This document shows, one piece after another, positions 23,542-35,880 of a stretch of 64,000 bases of DNA. Position 1 is the first letter of the stretch, and each line of letters begins with the position of its first letter. A program made the translations under genes and the position numbers. Origin of the DNA: Puffinus mauretanicus (lineage: Eukaryota > Chordata > Aves > Procellariiformes > Procellariidae); NCBI GenBank assembly GCA_023333565.1, contig JAJKFH010001792.1:310001-374000 (forward strand), read 5' to 3'. Under the pieces are notes generated by a model. It did not search any database. It worked only from the letters and a program-made list of their open reading frames with translations, and had not been told where the DNA came from.

Positions 23542-25404
23542 CAGGCTAGGGATCATTCCCTGTTTGGTTTGTGGCTACTGGTTTGAATGCGGCTATTATA
23601 TTTTGGAATCTTTGAAAGTTTAATTGTACAGGTATGGCCAGACCATGACAGTTGGCCTCAGAATCAGAGAACAGCCCAGGCACTGTCTAGGAGCACTAAT
23701 GAAAAAACCCAACCAACCAACCAAACAAAAAAATGAATGGGAACTTCATCTGGGATTGCTTGGTTTCCCATTGGTGTAGTTTTGCTATGAACTTGTTGGT
23801 TGTTGTCATGAGGAATATTCTTCATGTGCAGATTCTTGCATGTGTCTGTGCAACAGCTCTTTTTGAGGCAATCTGATTCTTTTTTTCTCAAGACAACAAC
23901 CTTGCATCTAGCTAAGCAAGTTAATAACAGTCAAGAATCTGGAGCAGAGGCTGTAATATCAGCTAACTAACAGCAATTCAAAACATCATCCAGTTGGATG
24001 AATTGAACCTGTAAATCTGGAGGACAGGGTGGACTATAAATAAGATTGCTACAACTCTTTCTTCAGGGGCAGCAATTCAATTCTGAGCTGAACTAATGGC
24101 TATTAAAAGTTTATCTCATTTAATTTTAACTGAAGGTGGCTTAAATGTTTTTTTCTTTCTACCTAAACCTTAGGTGTTTAGTCAAGCCAGGCTTCTTCAA
24201 CAGTCAGTGACGATGCTCTAAACAATCAGTCTAAACAGATACCCAACTTCTATGTCTAATATTAGAGACCTGTGCAAAGCTGTGGTTTTGTTGAGGGGCT
24301 CAGGGAAAGGCAGATTAAAGACAATTAAAAACTAATGTGGTGGTAACAGGAAAATGAAACAATGAGAAGTAGGCAAAGGTCAGTCATATCTCTCTTCATT
24401 CTGCTCCAAAATGACAAGATTGGATCCACAGAACCTTTTTCTGCTGCCATAGCGTACTTTGCTCATTAAGCAGACATAGAAGACTTTTTCCTTACTCAAA
24501 ACACTTGGTGCCACTGCAAGCATTATATTCTTCTGATGGAGCTTTCAAAAGTGGTTTTGTCGCACAGCATTTCTACTTTCAGTTTTAATTACCAGGAGTA
24601 AAGGGAGTGAAATTTCATCCTAATCCTTTTCAATCTGAATCAAAATTATTATGTTGTTTTTTAAACTGTTTTCCTGATATACCTTTCCCTAGTTCATTGT
24701 GCAACATTTTTTCTGGTAAATAAAGTGTTGTTTGTTTGTCTTTAATTTTTATTTTCACATCATAGGCAGTTTTCAAGGAAAAGTTTTCAGATCAAAATTT
24801 GACAAATAAGACGATAATATCTTGGCATACTTACAGCAGTTTATTCACAGAGCATCCAATTTCACAAATATGCTCTCTACTGACCATTCCTAATTTTCTG
24901 TGTAGTTTTATTACTGGCTTCACACTATATATTAATCGGCAAAGGCTCAATGCTTTGATAACTCTTTAATTTAACTGGCCATAATGATGGCCCAGAGTGG
25001 TTCATTAATATTTGTGTTAAATGTATTAATTAATTAAAAAAAAAAAGTGAAAACTAGATGGCTCTGGGCAGTAATAGTAATAGGACTCATCCTCTTGCCA
25101 GGATGACCAGTCCAAGGCTTTAGACACAGAAGTTGAGTTTCATAAGGTGATGAAGCTGTTTGTGTATGTACCACCAGTGCATCGGCTTGTATTAGCACAG
25201 GTACCAATATGTAACTAAAACAGATGCAAGGCAGCTGCTCTTTTCAGAGTTTCATGCATTTATGGGCTAGAGTATCTAAGGAATCAGAGTGAGGCTGGAA
25301 AATATAACTTCACTGCAAAAGTGCCTACAGACTGGGCAGGATACCTTACTTATCTCAAAAGCTGCTAGGTCCTGTGTGGTCAACTGAACTGAGCCCAGAG
25401 GGTT
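23542..25404. other. Intergenic unique sequence
   Basis: About 1.9 kb without recognised genes or transposons. The AT-rich block at about 24850-25050, with two TAATTA cores next to ATAATGATGG and CATTAATATTTG, resembles a regulatory element, but there is no direct proof. Confidence 0.5.
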
Positions 25405-25470
25405 CACAGAATCACAGAATAGCTGAGGTTGGAAAGGGCACCTCAAGATCATTTAGTCCACCTACCCTGC

Positions 25471-25846
25471 TGTCCTGGTTTCGGCTGGGATAGAGTTAAT
25501 TTTCTTCCTAGTAGCTGGTATAGTGCTGTGTTTTGGATTTAGTATGAGAATAATGTTGATAGCGCGCTGATGTCTGAGTGGCTGCTAAGCGGTGCTTACA
25601 TAGTCAAGGACTTTTCAGCTTCCCATGCTCTGCCAGGTGCACAAGAAGCTGGGAGGAAGCATAGCCAGGACAGCTGACCCAAACTGGCCAAAGGGGTATT
25701 CCATACCATATGATGTCATGCTCGGTATATAAGCTGGGGGGAGTTGGCCGGGCTGCAGGGATCGTTGCTCAGGGACTGGCTGGGCATTGGTCAGTGGGTG
25801 GTGAGCAATTGCATCGTGCATCACTTGGTTTGTATATTCTTCCTCT

Positions 25847-25878
<32 letters not shown>

Positions 25879-26070
25879 TTCTTCTTCTTCTTCTTCTTCT
25901 TCCTGCTACTACTATTTTACTTTATTTCAATTATTAAACTGTTCTTATCTCAACCCACAAGTTTTCTCACTTTTACTCTCCTGATTCTCTCCCCTATCCC
26001 ACCGGAGGTGGGGGGGAGTGAACGAACGACTGTGTGGTGTTTAGTTGCTGGCTGGGGTTAAACCATGACA
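25471..26070 (+). mobile_element. Solo LTR of an ERVL-like endogenous retrovirus
   Basis: A 600 bp element starts TGTCCTGGTTTCGGCTGGGA and ends GGGGTTAAACCATGACA, that is TG...CA. It is flanked by 5 bp direct repeats, CCTGC (25466-25470) and CCTAC (26071-26075), with one mismatch. Inside are a TATATAAGC promoter-like box (about 25726-25734), an ATTAAA poly(A)-type signal (about 25933-25938) and a CTT microsatellite. No internal retroviral genes adjoin it, so it is a recombined solo LTR. The 5 bp duplication fits class III (ERVL) elements of birds. Confidence 0.9.
25842..25903. repeat. CTT trinucleotide microsatellite inside the LTR
   Basis: About twenty CTT units with a few CCTCTT interruptions lie in the 3' half of the LTR. 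They explain the Leu- or Phe-rich open frames at 25710-26061. Confidence 0.93.
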
Positions 26071-26345
26071 CCTACTCAAAGCAGGGTCATCTTAAGCACA
26101 TTGCTCAGGGCCATGTCCTGTCAGCCTCTGAGTATCTTCAAGGATGAAGACTCCACAACATCTCTGGGCAACCCAGTCCAGAGTTCAAATAAATTCACAG
26201 TAAAAAAGTCTTTCTTATGTTTTAATGGAGTTTCTTGTATTTCAATTTGTGCCCTTGTGCTGTCACTGGACATTACTGAACAGAGTCTGGTTCTGTCTTG
26301 TTTACTGCCCCTATCAGGTATTTATATACATTGCTAAGATGGATC

Positions 26346-29300
26346 CACAAGGATCTGTGGGAAGCCCATTCTCTTCTGGGTTGCTAGATGTACACCAAAC
26401 AGAATACTCCTGTGCTGCTGAAATGGCAGCAGATGCCTATGGGCAACTGAGTCAAAATGGTACTACTGTGCGTTTAGACTATCTGTATAGACTGTACTGT
26501 ACATGTATATTTGCTGAAAGATGATGTTTAGTACTATTTCAGGTTTCCTTGAGTATCCATGATATACACAAGGGTTTGACAGATACAGTGAAGCTGTGAG
26601 AGACCTTGATCCTTCTGGAGAAGCAGCGGGAAGCCAGGCAGGATAGACAAGGCTGTCTAAAATGTCACTTGATAGTTATGTGTGGGTGATTGAATCGTGT
26701 CACCAGTGTGTCTGTTGGTATAAAATGACAGCAAACTATGTCTTGATTGTCTTTGGGTGGGTCTGCCTAGTGTGCTAGATCGTGAATGAGCAGAACTCTG
26801 TCTCATGCTATAGTGTAATCCTAGTAATTCTTTCTCCAAAAGCAGGATATTTTGAGTTGCTTCAGAAACTGCATTTATATATCATTAATTCAAGTATCTT
26901 TCCATTAAAAAAACAACATAAGCCTTTGTCCAGAGCAACGACACTTTCCATTAAGGTTTGAAGTTCCCATTGATTTCTTGTTCATGTCTTTTCTACAGGA
27001 AGGTGAGCCTAAATAGCAGTTAAGAGGCTAGACATTTTGTTAGATTTGTCTTCTGGTGCTTACCTAGAAACTAAACTGTATTTTCCAGCAAAATATAAGT
27101 GAACACTCAGCCTCTTTAACATTAGTGGGAGTTCTGTTGTTGAACATGTGGACAAATATTACCACACACACATCATCAATTCTGCTAATTCTAGGAGTTC
27201 AGAACACTCAGCATTTTACAGATTTGGTCCCTTTTTTTGCCTGGTCACTTACTTTGAATGCAAATTTGCACAAGCTCTCTATATGCAGTTTGCATTTAAA
27301 GTCTGATAGAGGTGGATTTTTTTTTTTCCTATTACTTTTTCCTTTTCATCTTCTTGTATGTTGCAGTGTCTACAAATCAGAGGCTACTTGTGCACACCGA
27401 CGTGTATTTTGGTACTGCACTTCTGCAAATCTCAGCAGGTTTGTCTTCTCTTTGTTTTAATGGATCAAGTGGAAAATTTACACACCAAAGTGAAGAGAGA
27501 TGGGAGAGGCAACCTCTCATGTGATTGTATTTAAAATACTGATGAATTTGTCACAGTTGTGTTTCCTCTGACTTTGGAGAAGAGCATATACAGAACTGTT
27601 CAGAGGAATTCACTCTAGCACCTGGGAAATACAATGCAGAAGACAAAAGGCGTAATATTAATTATTGAGAGTTCATTTGTTAGGGAACAAAGGTGGGGGT
27701 TGGATAAACCAAGTTTAAAAATGTGGGAACTACCTCCCAAACCATTTCTTTTTTCACCTGAAATCCTTCTGAAGTTTCTGCCATTGTAGCTTTGCTCTTG
27801 GTGTGTCATTGTCTAGAATTACTCATAAAGTCAGTTCTGCAAGCACTGAAACAACACAGAAAGAAGAGTTGTCATCAGGTTCCCAAACAGTTTTGAAACT
27901 GAGTACATCTAGGAAATTGCTTTAAAAAACCACATCTTTTTAAACTTTTTTCAGTAAAAATTTTCAGATCCATTTGTTTTGGAAAGTTTGGTTAAACATC
28001 TAAGCTAGAGTTGCTTCAAGTCATACCTGAAAGACGATGCTGTTTACATCTAAAGACTTTTTTTTTGACTCTTGCTGTTTCTTCCTGGGAAGATTCAAAT
28101 CTTGTGCCACAACAGTGGGATCAAAATCTGGAGTGGGAGTGTTGGCAATTAAGCCAGACCCTTGGTTGAAGTAGGACTTGGAAATGAACTGTGTAAGCTT
28201 TCAGGGAGAAGATTAAAGAATTATTTTGAGACTGTGAGTTTGATTGCCAGCATTATCACAGCCTTTCTATGCAATCATGGGCAAGGCACTTCCGAGGGCA
28301 TACATCTCGATTTAGTCTGCTCATCTAAATATTAAGTATCCAGGGTTAGCAAGTTTTCTAGGTTGCATCCATTGTCAGTGGATAGGGACTAGGATTCCTA
28401 CCACTTTTCCCCTGTGGTCAACTGGGAGAGACTAATCTAATATAAACCATCTCAACTAGCTTGGATTCCTGCTTTAGGACTGTAAAAATTGCCTTGCATT
28501 ATATCTTTCTCTTGACACAATAAGCATTAAATCTGGTTAACAGATTCTAGATAATAATAATATAGCTACAATTAGGTGGGATAAATCCCACCTTTAATCT
28601 CTATATAAATTGATTGCCTCGCTGTAATATGGGAATAGTAGTATTGTTGTTCCTCTGCTTTGTATGTCTTATCTATTGGATGGAAGTTCTAGGTCCTGTA
28701 ATGTTGTAGATCTGGTTCCTAGCCAGGTTTGATTGTCTTAATTTATCCAGAAATTGAAATAATTTTCAAGCACCAGACAAATCAGGATTAAATCAACATA
28801 GATTTTATTGCCGTGAAATGTTTGATCAAATGTGGTCATTATCTTCATAGACTCATGTAAAACAGGTAGCTTGTATAGGAAATAGAAATATAAAAGATTA
28901 TGTTTTTTACCACTGAATTATAAATTAAGCTAAATTAAGTGGAAGGAAAAAAAACAAAACCAAACCAAAACCCCAAACCAATAAATAGGACGTTGTTTGT
29001 TGGTGACCAAGTGCGCACTCACATTTAAATACAATCACAACAGCTGCTGTACAGAACAGAATTAATTGTACAAAATAAAGAAAAGTAAAGAATAGCAATA
29101 AAAAAAAGGTCAGACCTCTCCAAATGACCTTCACCTGGCAAAGGAAAATGACTTTATCTTCCTCCCCCATTCCCCACACAGCTGTACTTGAAGTCTTGTT
29201 GAACCTGTAATGAGGGCAGAGGCAGAGGATATTTTTATAAATACAATTCCTGTATAATTATGATTATTGACTCTTCCTTGTGTTGCAGGCTTGTGTCTTC

Positions 29301-30281
29301 TATTAATGCTGTTTTTTCTTGTCCTTAAGAATAACGAATTAGAGAAGCAGAACTCTCTCTCCAAAGGATAAACGAAAGTCAGATGACCTTGGAATTCATC
29401 AGCAGCCCTTTTGGATACCTAAGACATCTAAGACCAAAACTGCTTGTTGGTATTAGGAAACAAATAAACAAATAAACAAAAAAGCAGTTAGAGAAATTGG
29501 CTCTTAGGACAATAAAGCAGCCCTTCTTGAGCCTTGCTGCAAAATAGTGAGCCACAGCTGTGCCACTGAGTCACATTCAAAGAAAGAGATGGGCTGGGGA
29601 AATATTTACACAGAGGTCCAGGATTTGGAAGGACTATACATTGTGCCTGCTTTGTAGCAGATTTTTTTTTTTTTAGGAAAAGTTAAAGAGAAGCTTCAAA
29701 GAGCAGATTCCTTGTTGATTTGGAGAGCTGAAGTCTTTTCCCAACGAATGTTGGAGTTTATCTTTAAAAAAGAAGTAAATTAAAGGTCCAAATTCGCCCC
29801 TTGTGCCAGTTCTCCAAGGCAACAGAATGACACCTAGAAGGAGTTAGGGTTTAAGATGGCAGCATGAAGGACAAAATTCTTGACAGTCTTCAGTTGTAGG
29901 TGGCAGGGTCATCACTGCTTGTCTGTGGTTCACTCCCCTTTACAGGCCATACGAATGCTGTTCCATTTCTCATCATCTGCATAAAACTCTCCCTTTACTA
30001 CACATCTCTGCCATGTAATGATACTAGTGGAGGACTGTGTGAACAGAGATCCAAATCCTAAGGCAGAGGTTGGAGGTGAGAATGTCACTCCTAGCTCTGC
30101 CAAAGACTTACCTTCTAAGCTTAGTCAACACATGAGCTGTTTGTACTCACAGTGAAAAACACCTTCCTCTAGAAAGAAAGGCATGTGGTTAGTCAGTGTC
30201 TTTACTTCATGAGTAATTTGTTAATAAATCCAAGTATCAACAGCGGGTCTTTGTGAGTCAGATGTGTCAGTGCTTAGTATA
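26346..30281. other. Intergenic sequence
   Basis: About 3.9 kb without recognised coding exons. It includes one copy of an unassigned dispersed motif (about 26421-26456). Frames at 27125-27524 and 28925-29364 show no domain. AT-rich stretches are common, without tandem structure. Confidence 0.5.
26421..26456 (+). repeat. Copy 1 of an unassigned dispersed motif
   Basis: It reads AAATGGCAGCAGATGCCTAT followed by GGGCAACTGAGTCAA. It matches copies at about 35831, 37940 and 54331 in order and direction, with small gaps. Family unknown. Confidence 0.5.
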
Positions 30282-30605
30282 AGTAACCTGAAAGGAGGTT
30301 GTAGCGAGGTGTGTGTTGATCTCTTCTCCCAAGTAACAAGCGATAGGACGAGAGGAAATGGCCTCAAGTTGCACCAAGGGAGGTTTAGATTGGATATTAG
30401 GAAAAATTTCTTCACCGAAAGGGTTGTCAAGCATTTGAACAGGCTGCCCAGGGACGTGGTTGAGTCACCATCCCTGGAGGTATTTAAAAGACGTGTGGAT
30501 GAGACGCTTAGGGACGTGGTTTAGTGGGCATGGTGGTGTTGAGTTGACGGTTGGACTCGATGATCTTAGACGTCCTTTCCAACCTTAATCATTCTATGAT
30601 TCTGT
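30282..30605 (+). mobile_element. CR1 LINE 3' fragment
   Basis: About 320 bp of CR1 tail in plus orientation end in CCAACCTTAATCATTCTATG and ATTCTGT. The frame 30264-30524 encodes the degraded C-terminus (for example [20 protein letters not shown]). It is in opposite orientation to the similar copy at 23233-23541. Confidence 0.94.
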
Positions 30606-33600
30606 AACTCTAAGTAAGTTCAGAGACCTACTTGAAGTGTTTTGAGATTTGTGGTGGGAAAGGTGTAATGCATACAAAGCTGAACAATGGGCTGAAGTAC
30701 AACAGGCAGCACTTGAGCTATGAATCTTCAGCGTTTCAAAAATCATAACTATTCATTGCCCTGACCACAGTAGTTTGGACACTTTTCTGTACTCCTTTGA
30801 TGTTTTTGACCTGAATGGAATAAACAACTCCATGATCTCTCAAAGGGAGAACTTTTTTTTTCAGATCAGATTAATTTCAAAGTCAAAAATGTACAAATAT
30901 ACTTGAATTTGCTACCAGTGAGCACCCACTAACTTCAAACCATGCCCTTCCTTCAGGCTGATCTAACTCACAAATGTGTTTTGAGGTGGCAACATTTCCA
31001 TAGAGACAAGGACTAAGAAAATAATAAAAAAAGACAACAGGAACACTGTGCAGGTATAAGTGGATGAGAACTTAAGCTGAGATTTTAACAGGAACATCAG
31101 TGAATTCATTGCTTAAAACCGCACTGAAAGTTCCAATTTCAACAACCAAAGGCATTTTGACACCAAACTGCTCTGATAGCTAGTTCAGCAGAAAAGGCAG
31201 TAAAATTTTTTTTCTCTCAATAAAATTATTGAGTACAATTAAAAATAAAAGCAGAGAGCCTGTGAACGTCAACAAACTTGCAGCTACCTTTTTAAAAGAA
31301 TTTTGCTTTTAAAATGTGCTAATACATTAAAGGAAAAACCAGGAAGTTTGGGATGTAAATGCAGGCAGCCTCTTAATGGTATGAATATATAGGAGTTCAA
31401 TCAGGTTGAATCAGATCTGTATTGAACCTTACCAAAAATATGTAGGGGTCATTAAATCAAAACCTGGAAGTTCTGGGGCTTCAAGAGTGCTCAGGTTTAT
31501 TAATATTAATAGATCAAAGGGTAATCCAGGTCAAAAATAATTTGTTGCCTGCAGAGCAGAGGCTCATAGTGATTATGTAACAACAAAAGATGCAAGTCTT
31601 TAAATAAATTATGGTTGGGACCTTGGACCATATTCTGAATAGGTAAATATTTCAAATAATACTGTATACATATTGTTTCCAATATCAGACATTTGAATTT
31701 GATTGTAATAAAATGCTGCTTTCTCAACAGTTTCACAGAATTATCCACCTAGCCAGTCATTCCCCCTTCTCCAGAAGGTTGATATTTTAGTGAAGAAAAT
31801 TGAAAAGAAATTTAAAAACTTTTTTCTTTTCTTTTTTACTTCCATCAAAATCTAATTTAAATTTATCCACATCTTGAAGTAGAGGACCACAATTAAATTG
31901 CTTTACAGAACATTTTCATGTGGCAAATCTGTGTATCTGACACAGTCAAACTTTTAAATTTTTTTCCCCTCTTCTTTTCTCTCCTTCAATTTGGGCCATA
32001 GAAAAAGCAGAATGAATTTCCTTTTCACTTTTAATCATGTTTACCCACTTTCACACTCAAGTATTTCATGTTCTAGAACAGTCCCACAATGTTTCTGTCG
32101 AAGACATCTCTGAGGATCATTCATTTGATTTTAGCACTTCTCCAGAGGCGCTGGAGTGAAAAATTAACTCAGTAAAGTTTAAGTTCTGTTAGGCACTTAG
32201 CTGATCTTAGTGTGTTAAGGAGGTGGAGTCCCATGGAGATACATATATTTCCCTCAGTGCATAGAGGGTGCCTAGATAGCACTAAAGTAGGTATCTAAGT
32301 TATATACCTACTGTGAGCAAGGACAATCTGGGCAAAATCATAGGATTTCTTTCTTTTTGTAGATCTCCTTACGCAAGCAAATAGGGACTTATTAGTTCCT
32401 AGCGTGTTTTCTCACCATGATGGCAATGTCCTTCCTGACCTCAGGAGAAACAGCATCATGCTGTAAACGCTCTATTTCTTTCCATACATTTGGAAGGCAA
32501 AGCTGATCTTGTTAGTTCAGTTTGACTCCCTACATCATGGCTGTAAACGCCCTCGGATGTTCGTCATAGTCCCTAGGTTTGGTCTAAAGCTGGTCATCCA
32601 AGATGTAATGCATGCTAACTAGTTCTAGAAAGCTACGATGTAGACACATGTGTATGAGAGATTTTATCCTTGGCTTCCTTTATACCTAGCTGAGAAAAGT
32701 ACACACTTTCAGGACATGATTCATCATTACTTTGAGGTCAGATAAACTGCGTGCTAAGTGCCTTTTTCTTTCCACTGATTATAGGGAGAGGAGGGTAATT
32801 AATCCAGTTGTAGTCATGTACAATGCAAAATGCCACTGTTACATTTCAGCTATTATCTGGGGAGAATGACAGGCACTTCCAGATGATCCCTTCTACCTGT
32901 CCTAGACACTTGGTGTGCAAGTCAAGTGGCCACCCATAGGTATCTAGTGCCGTCTTCTGGGATCCTCCAGCTCCTCCTTGAGGTGAGTCCAGTTCTCCTA
33001 TAAGTTTCATGTCATATCTGTCAAAACTCTGTGGCTGTCTTAGATACCCTAAAACATCTCAAATGGCTCTAAACACTTACATGTGGACAACTATATTATT
33101 TCCTACCATAGAAAGAAATGAATTGTCCCTTGGAAGAAAAGGTCTAGTTCCACTGATCTTAAAAGCTGGCCAGCATAATTCCACCCTGTAACACCAATCC
33201 TTCCCAACTTTCTCAATGAAGGGATGTCAGAGAAACAAGAAAAGGAATGGAATAAAAGTCTTGTTGAAGAAGAAGTTAGAATGTGACTGGAAAAAGCCTC
33301 TTGCCTCAAAGAGGCTTGAGCTCAAACTATGCCTCCAATGTTTTCTGTGTGAGGATGAGTGGTAGTTGGTAAAATAATATTTCAAAAGCACATTAGCAAG
33401 GTTATTACCACTTAACTGCTGTGGACCAAGCCTATCTGTCTTATTTGTCATTTTTGGTTTTATTTTATTTTCTTTTCGGTAAGTGAGTAGATTCTGTTAG
33501 ACCTCTGCACCTCAGATGGATTTCTAAAGACAATAAAGCTGCAGAAACAAGCTGTTGAAGAAAAGAAAGCATCATAAAAACAAGGCAACACAAAAGGTGA

Positions 33601-33866
33601 CTCCAATTGCCTGCATTGATCCCATTGAACAGAGACTCAGGTATGGCAGACTGCAGTGTTGTGGGACCAGGGGCTGAGAAGATAGAGGCTAGAGGCCCAT
33701 CCTGTTGTTTAATCTGAAGTTCACAGAGGGATCAGGGCTCTTTTTGAAACTATCAAGGTTTTTTTTCATTTTAGTCTGCCATGCTCTTTTCACAAGAGAC
33801 ACCATGGCTGCTGCTTGAATGGTCATGACAGATTCCCAACAGGTTCTGGCCTCATTCCAGTGCAGC
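30606..33866. other. Intergenic sequence downstream of TFAP2D
   Basis: About 3.3 kb with no recognised gene or CR1. It may contain distal 3' UTR or further poly(A) sites of TFAP2D, for example AATAAA on the minus strand near 33458-33470, but this cannot be decided from sequence. Confidence 0.45.
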
Positions 33867-34500
33867 TTTATTGTACATTCCCACGTGGGGAAGAGCAGCC
33901 CCCAACACCAAACGGTTCATTTGTCCCATGACCCAAGAATTCTTCTTCTGCCAGGTTTCCATATTGTTTTCCCAATGGTGAGTAGATCAGGCATTTCCGA
34001 TGGATCAGAGGAAGCCCTTCTTTCAATCTATCCAGCACGCAAGCAAAGCCAGGTTGCTGGAACTGCATGTCCCACAACTGATGCGCTGGCCCTAACTGTG
34101 CTGCCAGAGAAGAAAGTGCTTCAAATTTCATGTGCCACCTCAGCCAAGTCCAGAAGTGCTTATAAAAAACAGTGTTAGTGTATCATTCAGAACAATCAAA
34201 TACTACGTGCACGAAAAAGTAGTTTAGAGCAACATAAATTTTAAAAAAGTGACAATTTCATCACACAATTACTGTACACTGCTGTTCTTAGGGTTGAATA
34301 CTTTCCTCTCTCACGCTCTCTCTTTCTCTCTGTTTTAATCTTTCTCTTTTTTATTTTCTTTTTTTTTTTTCTCTTTTTTTTTCTTTTTTCCCCCTTTTTT
34401 TGGATTTGGTCCACTGGAGATAAATTGCCCTCAATGATATATATATTTAAAAAAAATATCAGCAGCAAGACTCTCTTGAAATAGATTCTGTTTGATGTAG
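33867..34500 (-). other. TFAP2D: Possible TFAP2D 3' UTR with candidate poly(A) signals
   Basis: This region follows the TFAP2D stop codon. AATAAA occurs on the minus strand at about 34354-34349, inside a poly-purine tract (the plus strand is CT-rich at 34299-34400), and in a cleaner context at 33872-33867 (GTACAATAAAGCTG). The true 3' end is unknown and may lie further left. The Lys/Arg-rich minus-strand frame 34241-34468 is a translation of the purine tract and not a gene. Confidence 0.35.
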
Positions 34501-34720
34501 CTAGTCTGTCTTTTCTGTTTTGCCCTCTTTCACAGCAGCCTCTGAAGTTTTCCGCAGGGGGGCTTTCTCCGAGTTGGCGTGTCCTTGGCCGGATTCTGCC
34601 GCTCCTCCGTTTTTGTGCGATGTGTGCTTTTCCAAGTAGTTCAGCATTTCACTGAGAACAGTTTGGAAAGTGCTTAGGGCAGCACATATTGCAGGAGTTC
34701 CAAAACCATGAGTGATCAAA
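34501..34720 (-). CDS. TFAP2D: TFAP2D terminal coding exon: C-terminus of AP-2 delta
   Basis: After a pyrimidine-rich acceptor (CCCATTTGTAG, AG at 34722-34721), one base completes the split Ser codon. Then 72 residues follow, [18 protein letters not shown] to KEGKTEKTD, ending at TAG (34503-34501). The LITHGFG.PAICAAL segment is the invariant end of the AP-2 helix-span-helix dimerisation domain. The Lys/Glu/Gly-rich tail with [19 protein letters not shown] is characteristic of AP-2 delta and distinguishes it from the beta tail. AP-2 delta is a brain- and retina-expressed member of the family. The exon has the same split (phase 2) as the 3' end of the penultimate exon. Confidence 0.97.
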
Positions 34721-35689
34721 CTACAAATGGGAAGGAGACAGAAAAAGAAATACACATATGCATATAAATATAAATGCACTCACATACATCGAAGAATTTA
34801 CAGTACACTCATTTTGCTATAGTGAAATTCAAGATTTGCTTGCTAAACTATTTATTACCTATGGGAGAAACAGAAAAGAAAAGAGTAGAGCCGATGAGCA
34901 GACTACTACATACAGCTTCAAAGGTTGGTTTTGGTAGGAGCCTCAGTTCTGAAACACCGTGGGACAGATCCTTGGCTGATGCAGATTGACACAAAGTTGT
35001 TGACTTCAGAGAGGCCAAGAGAGGATCCGTGCCCTAGGCTTTCTAGTATTCCTACTTTTCCAGTCCCAGAAGGTTTGGCTTCCCCCTTCTCAGGTAAACG
35101 AAACGGGTTCTGTGTGGTTTATTCACTTTCCTAGATCAGAGTCTTGAACAGCAAGACCTGGTTATTCTACATTAATGTATGGCTGCATCTGTACTAGGAA
35201 ATTAAGCAACGCCAAAGCGCAATCTCTGACCCGCAGCACAATTGGCGTGGTTTGGCCATATCCATACTGCTATGCCCTCTGAGCATCCAACAGGGTGGAA
35301 TCCAAACTGCCTATTTGGAATAGTCCTTGGCCAATGCTAATGCCCAAACAATGCCCAGGACATGTTTCACATAGGGCTAGTTCAGCCAGGCTAAATACAC
35401 GGACGATCCTAACCAATTAATAGTAAAAATAACCAAGTTTCAACAACGTTGCCCTGGTGGTGCTGAATTTACTAGTATAGATTTACCCTGTTGCACCTTT
35501 CATCCAAACAAGGTGTTTTTTCAAGATAACACTGAATTTTTCTTGTTGTTTTTCTGCACTGCAAAGTAGCTGAATTTCAGTGGTGCTCCTCACTTAACAG
35601 CTACTGAAATGATGTATTAATGCAGTTGCCAGGCAGAGCTGGAGTGGGTTAATCTCACCTCAGTCTAGAGGAGCATTTCTGTGCACACA

Positions 35690-35880
35690 TATGTATCTAC
35701 AATCATCTGAGATGTTTTGGGCCTCCAGCCTGGCTTCCATCTGCAGATCCAGAAGTGTGAAAGTTTCCCACAAGTCCCGTCTCTTAGATACCATTTCTAT
35801 AAGGATGTCTCAGCTACCTTAGGATATTAGAAATGGCACTAGAGACCAGTTTTTAGGCAATCTACTTCAGCCCTATTTGC
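35690..35880 (+). repeat. Copy 2 of an unassigned dispersed motif
   Basis: The core AAATGGCACTAGAGACCAG (35831-35849) followed by TTTTTAGGCAATCTACTTCA resembles the copy at 37940-37985. The 5' flanks (TATCTACAATCATCTGAGAT versus GTCTACAGTGATTTGAGAT) also match, so the repeated unit is probably near 190 bp. Boundaries are approximate. Confidence 0.45.

Larger units (their letters stand above)
25405..26345 (-). mobile_element. CR1 LINE fragment split by a solo LTR
   Basis: The 3' end (TCACAGAATCACAGAATAGC at about 25405) and the first 65 bp lie left of the LTR. The rest continues from about 26076 (TCAAAGCAGGGTCATCTTAAG) to about 26345. Removing the LTR and one target copy restores a continuous CR1 tail. 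The divergence looks higher than in the copies at 23233 and 30282. Confidence 0.9.

Noticed and set aside
25710..26061. Leu-rich or Phe-rich frames resembling membrane proteins
   Set aside because: The hydrophobic run is the CTT microsatellite in the LTR and not a real membrane segment.
34241..34468. Lys/Arg-rich minus-strand frame after the TFAP2D stop
   Set aside because: It translates a purine tract in the probable 3' UTR and has no conserved content.
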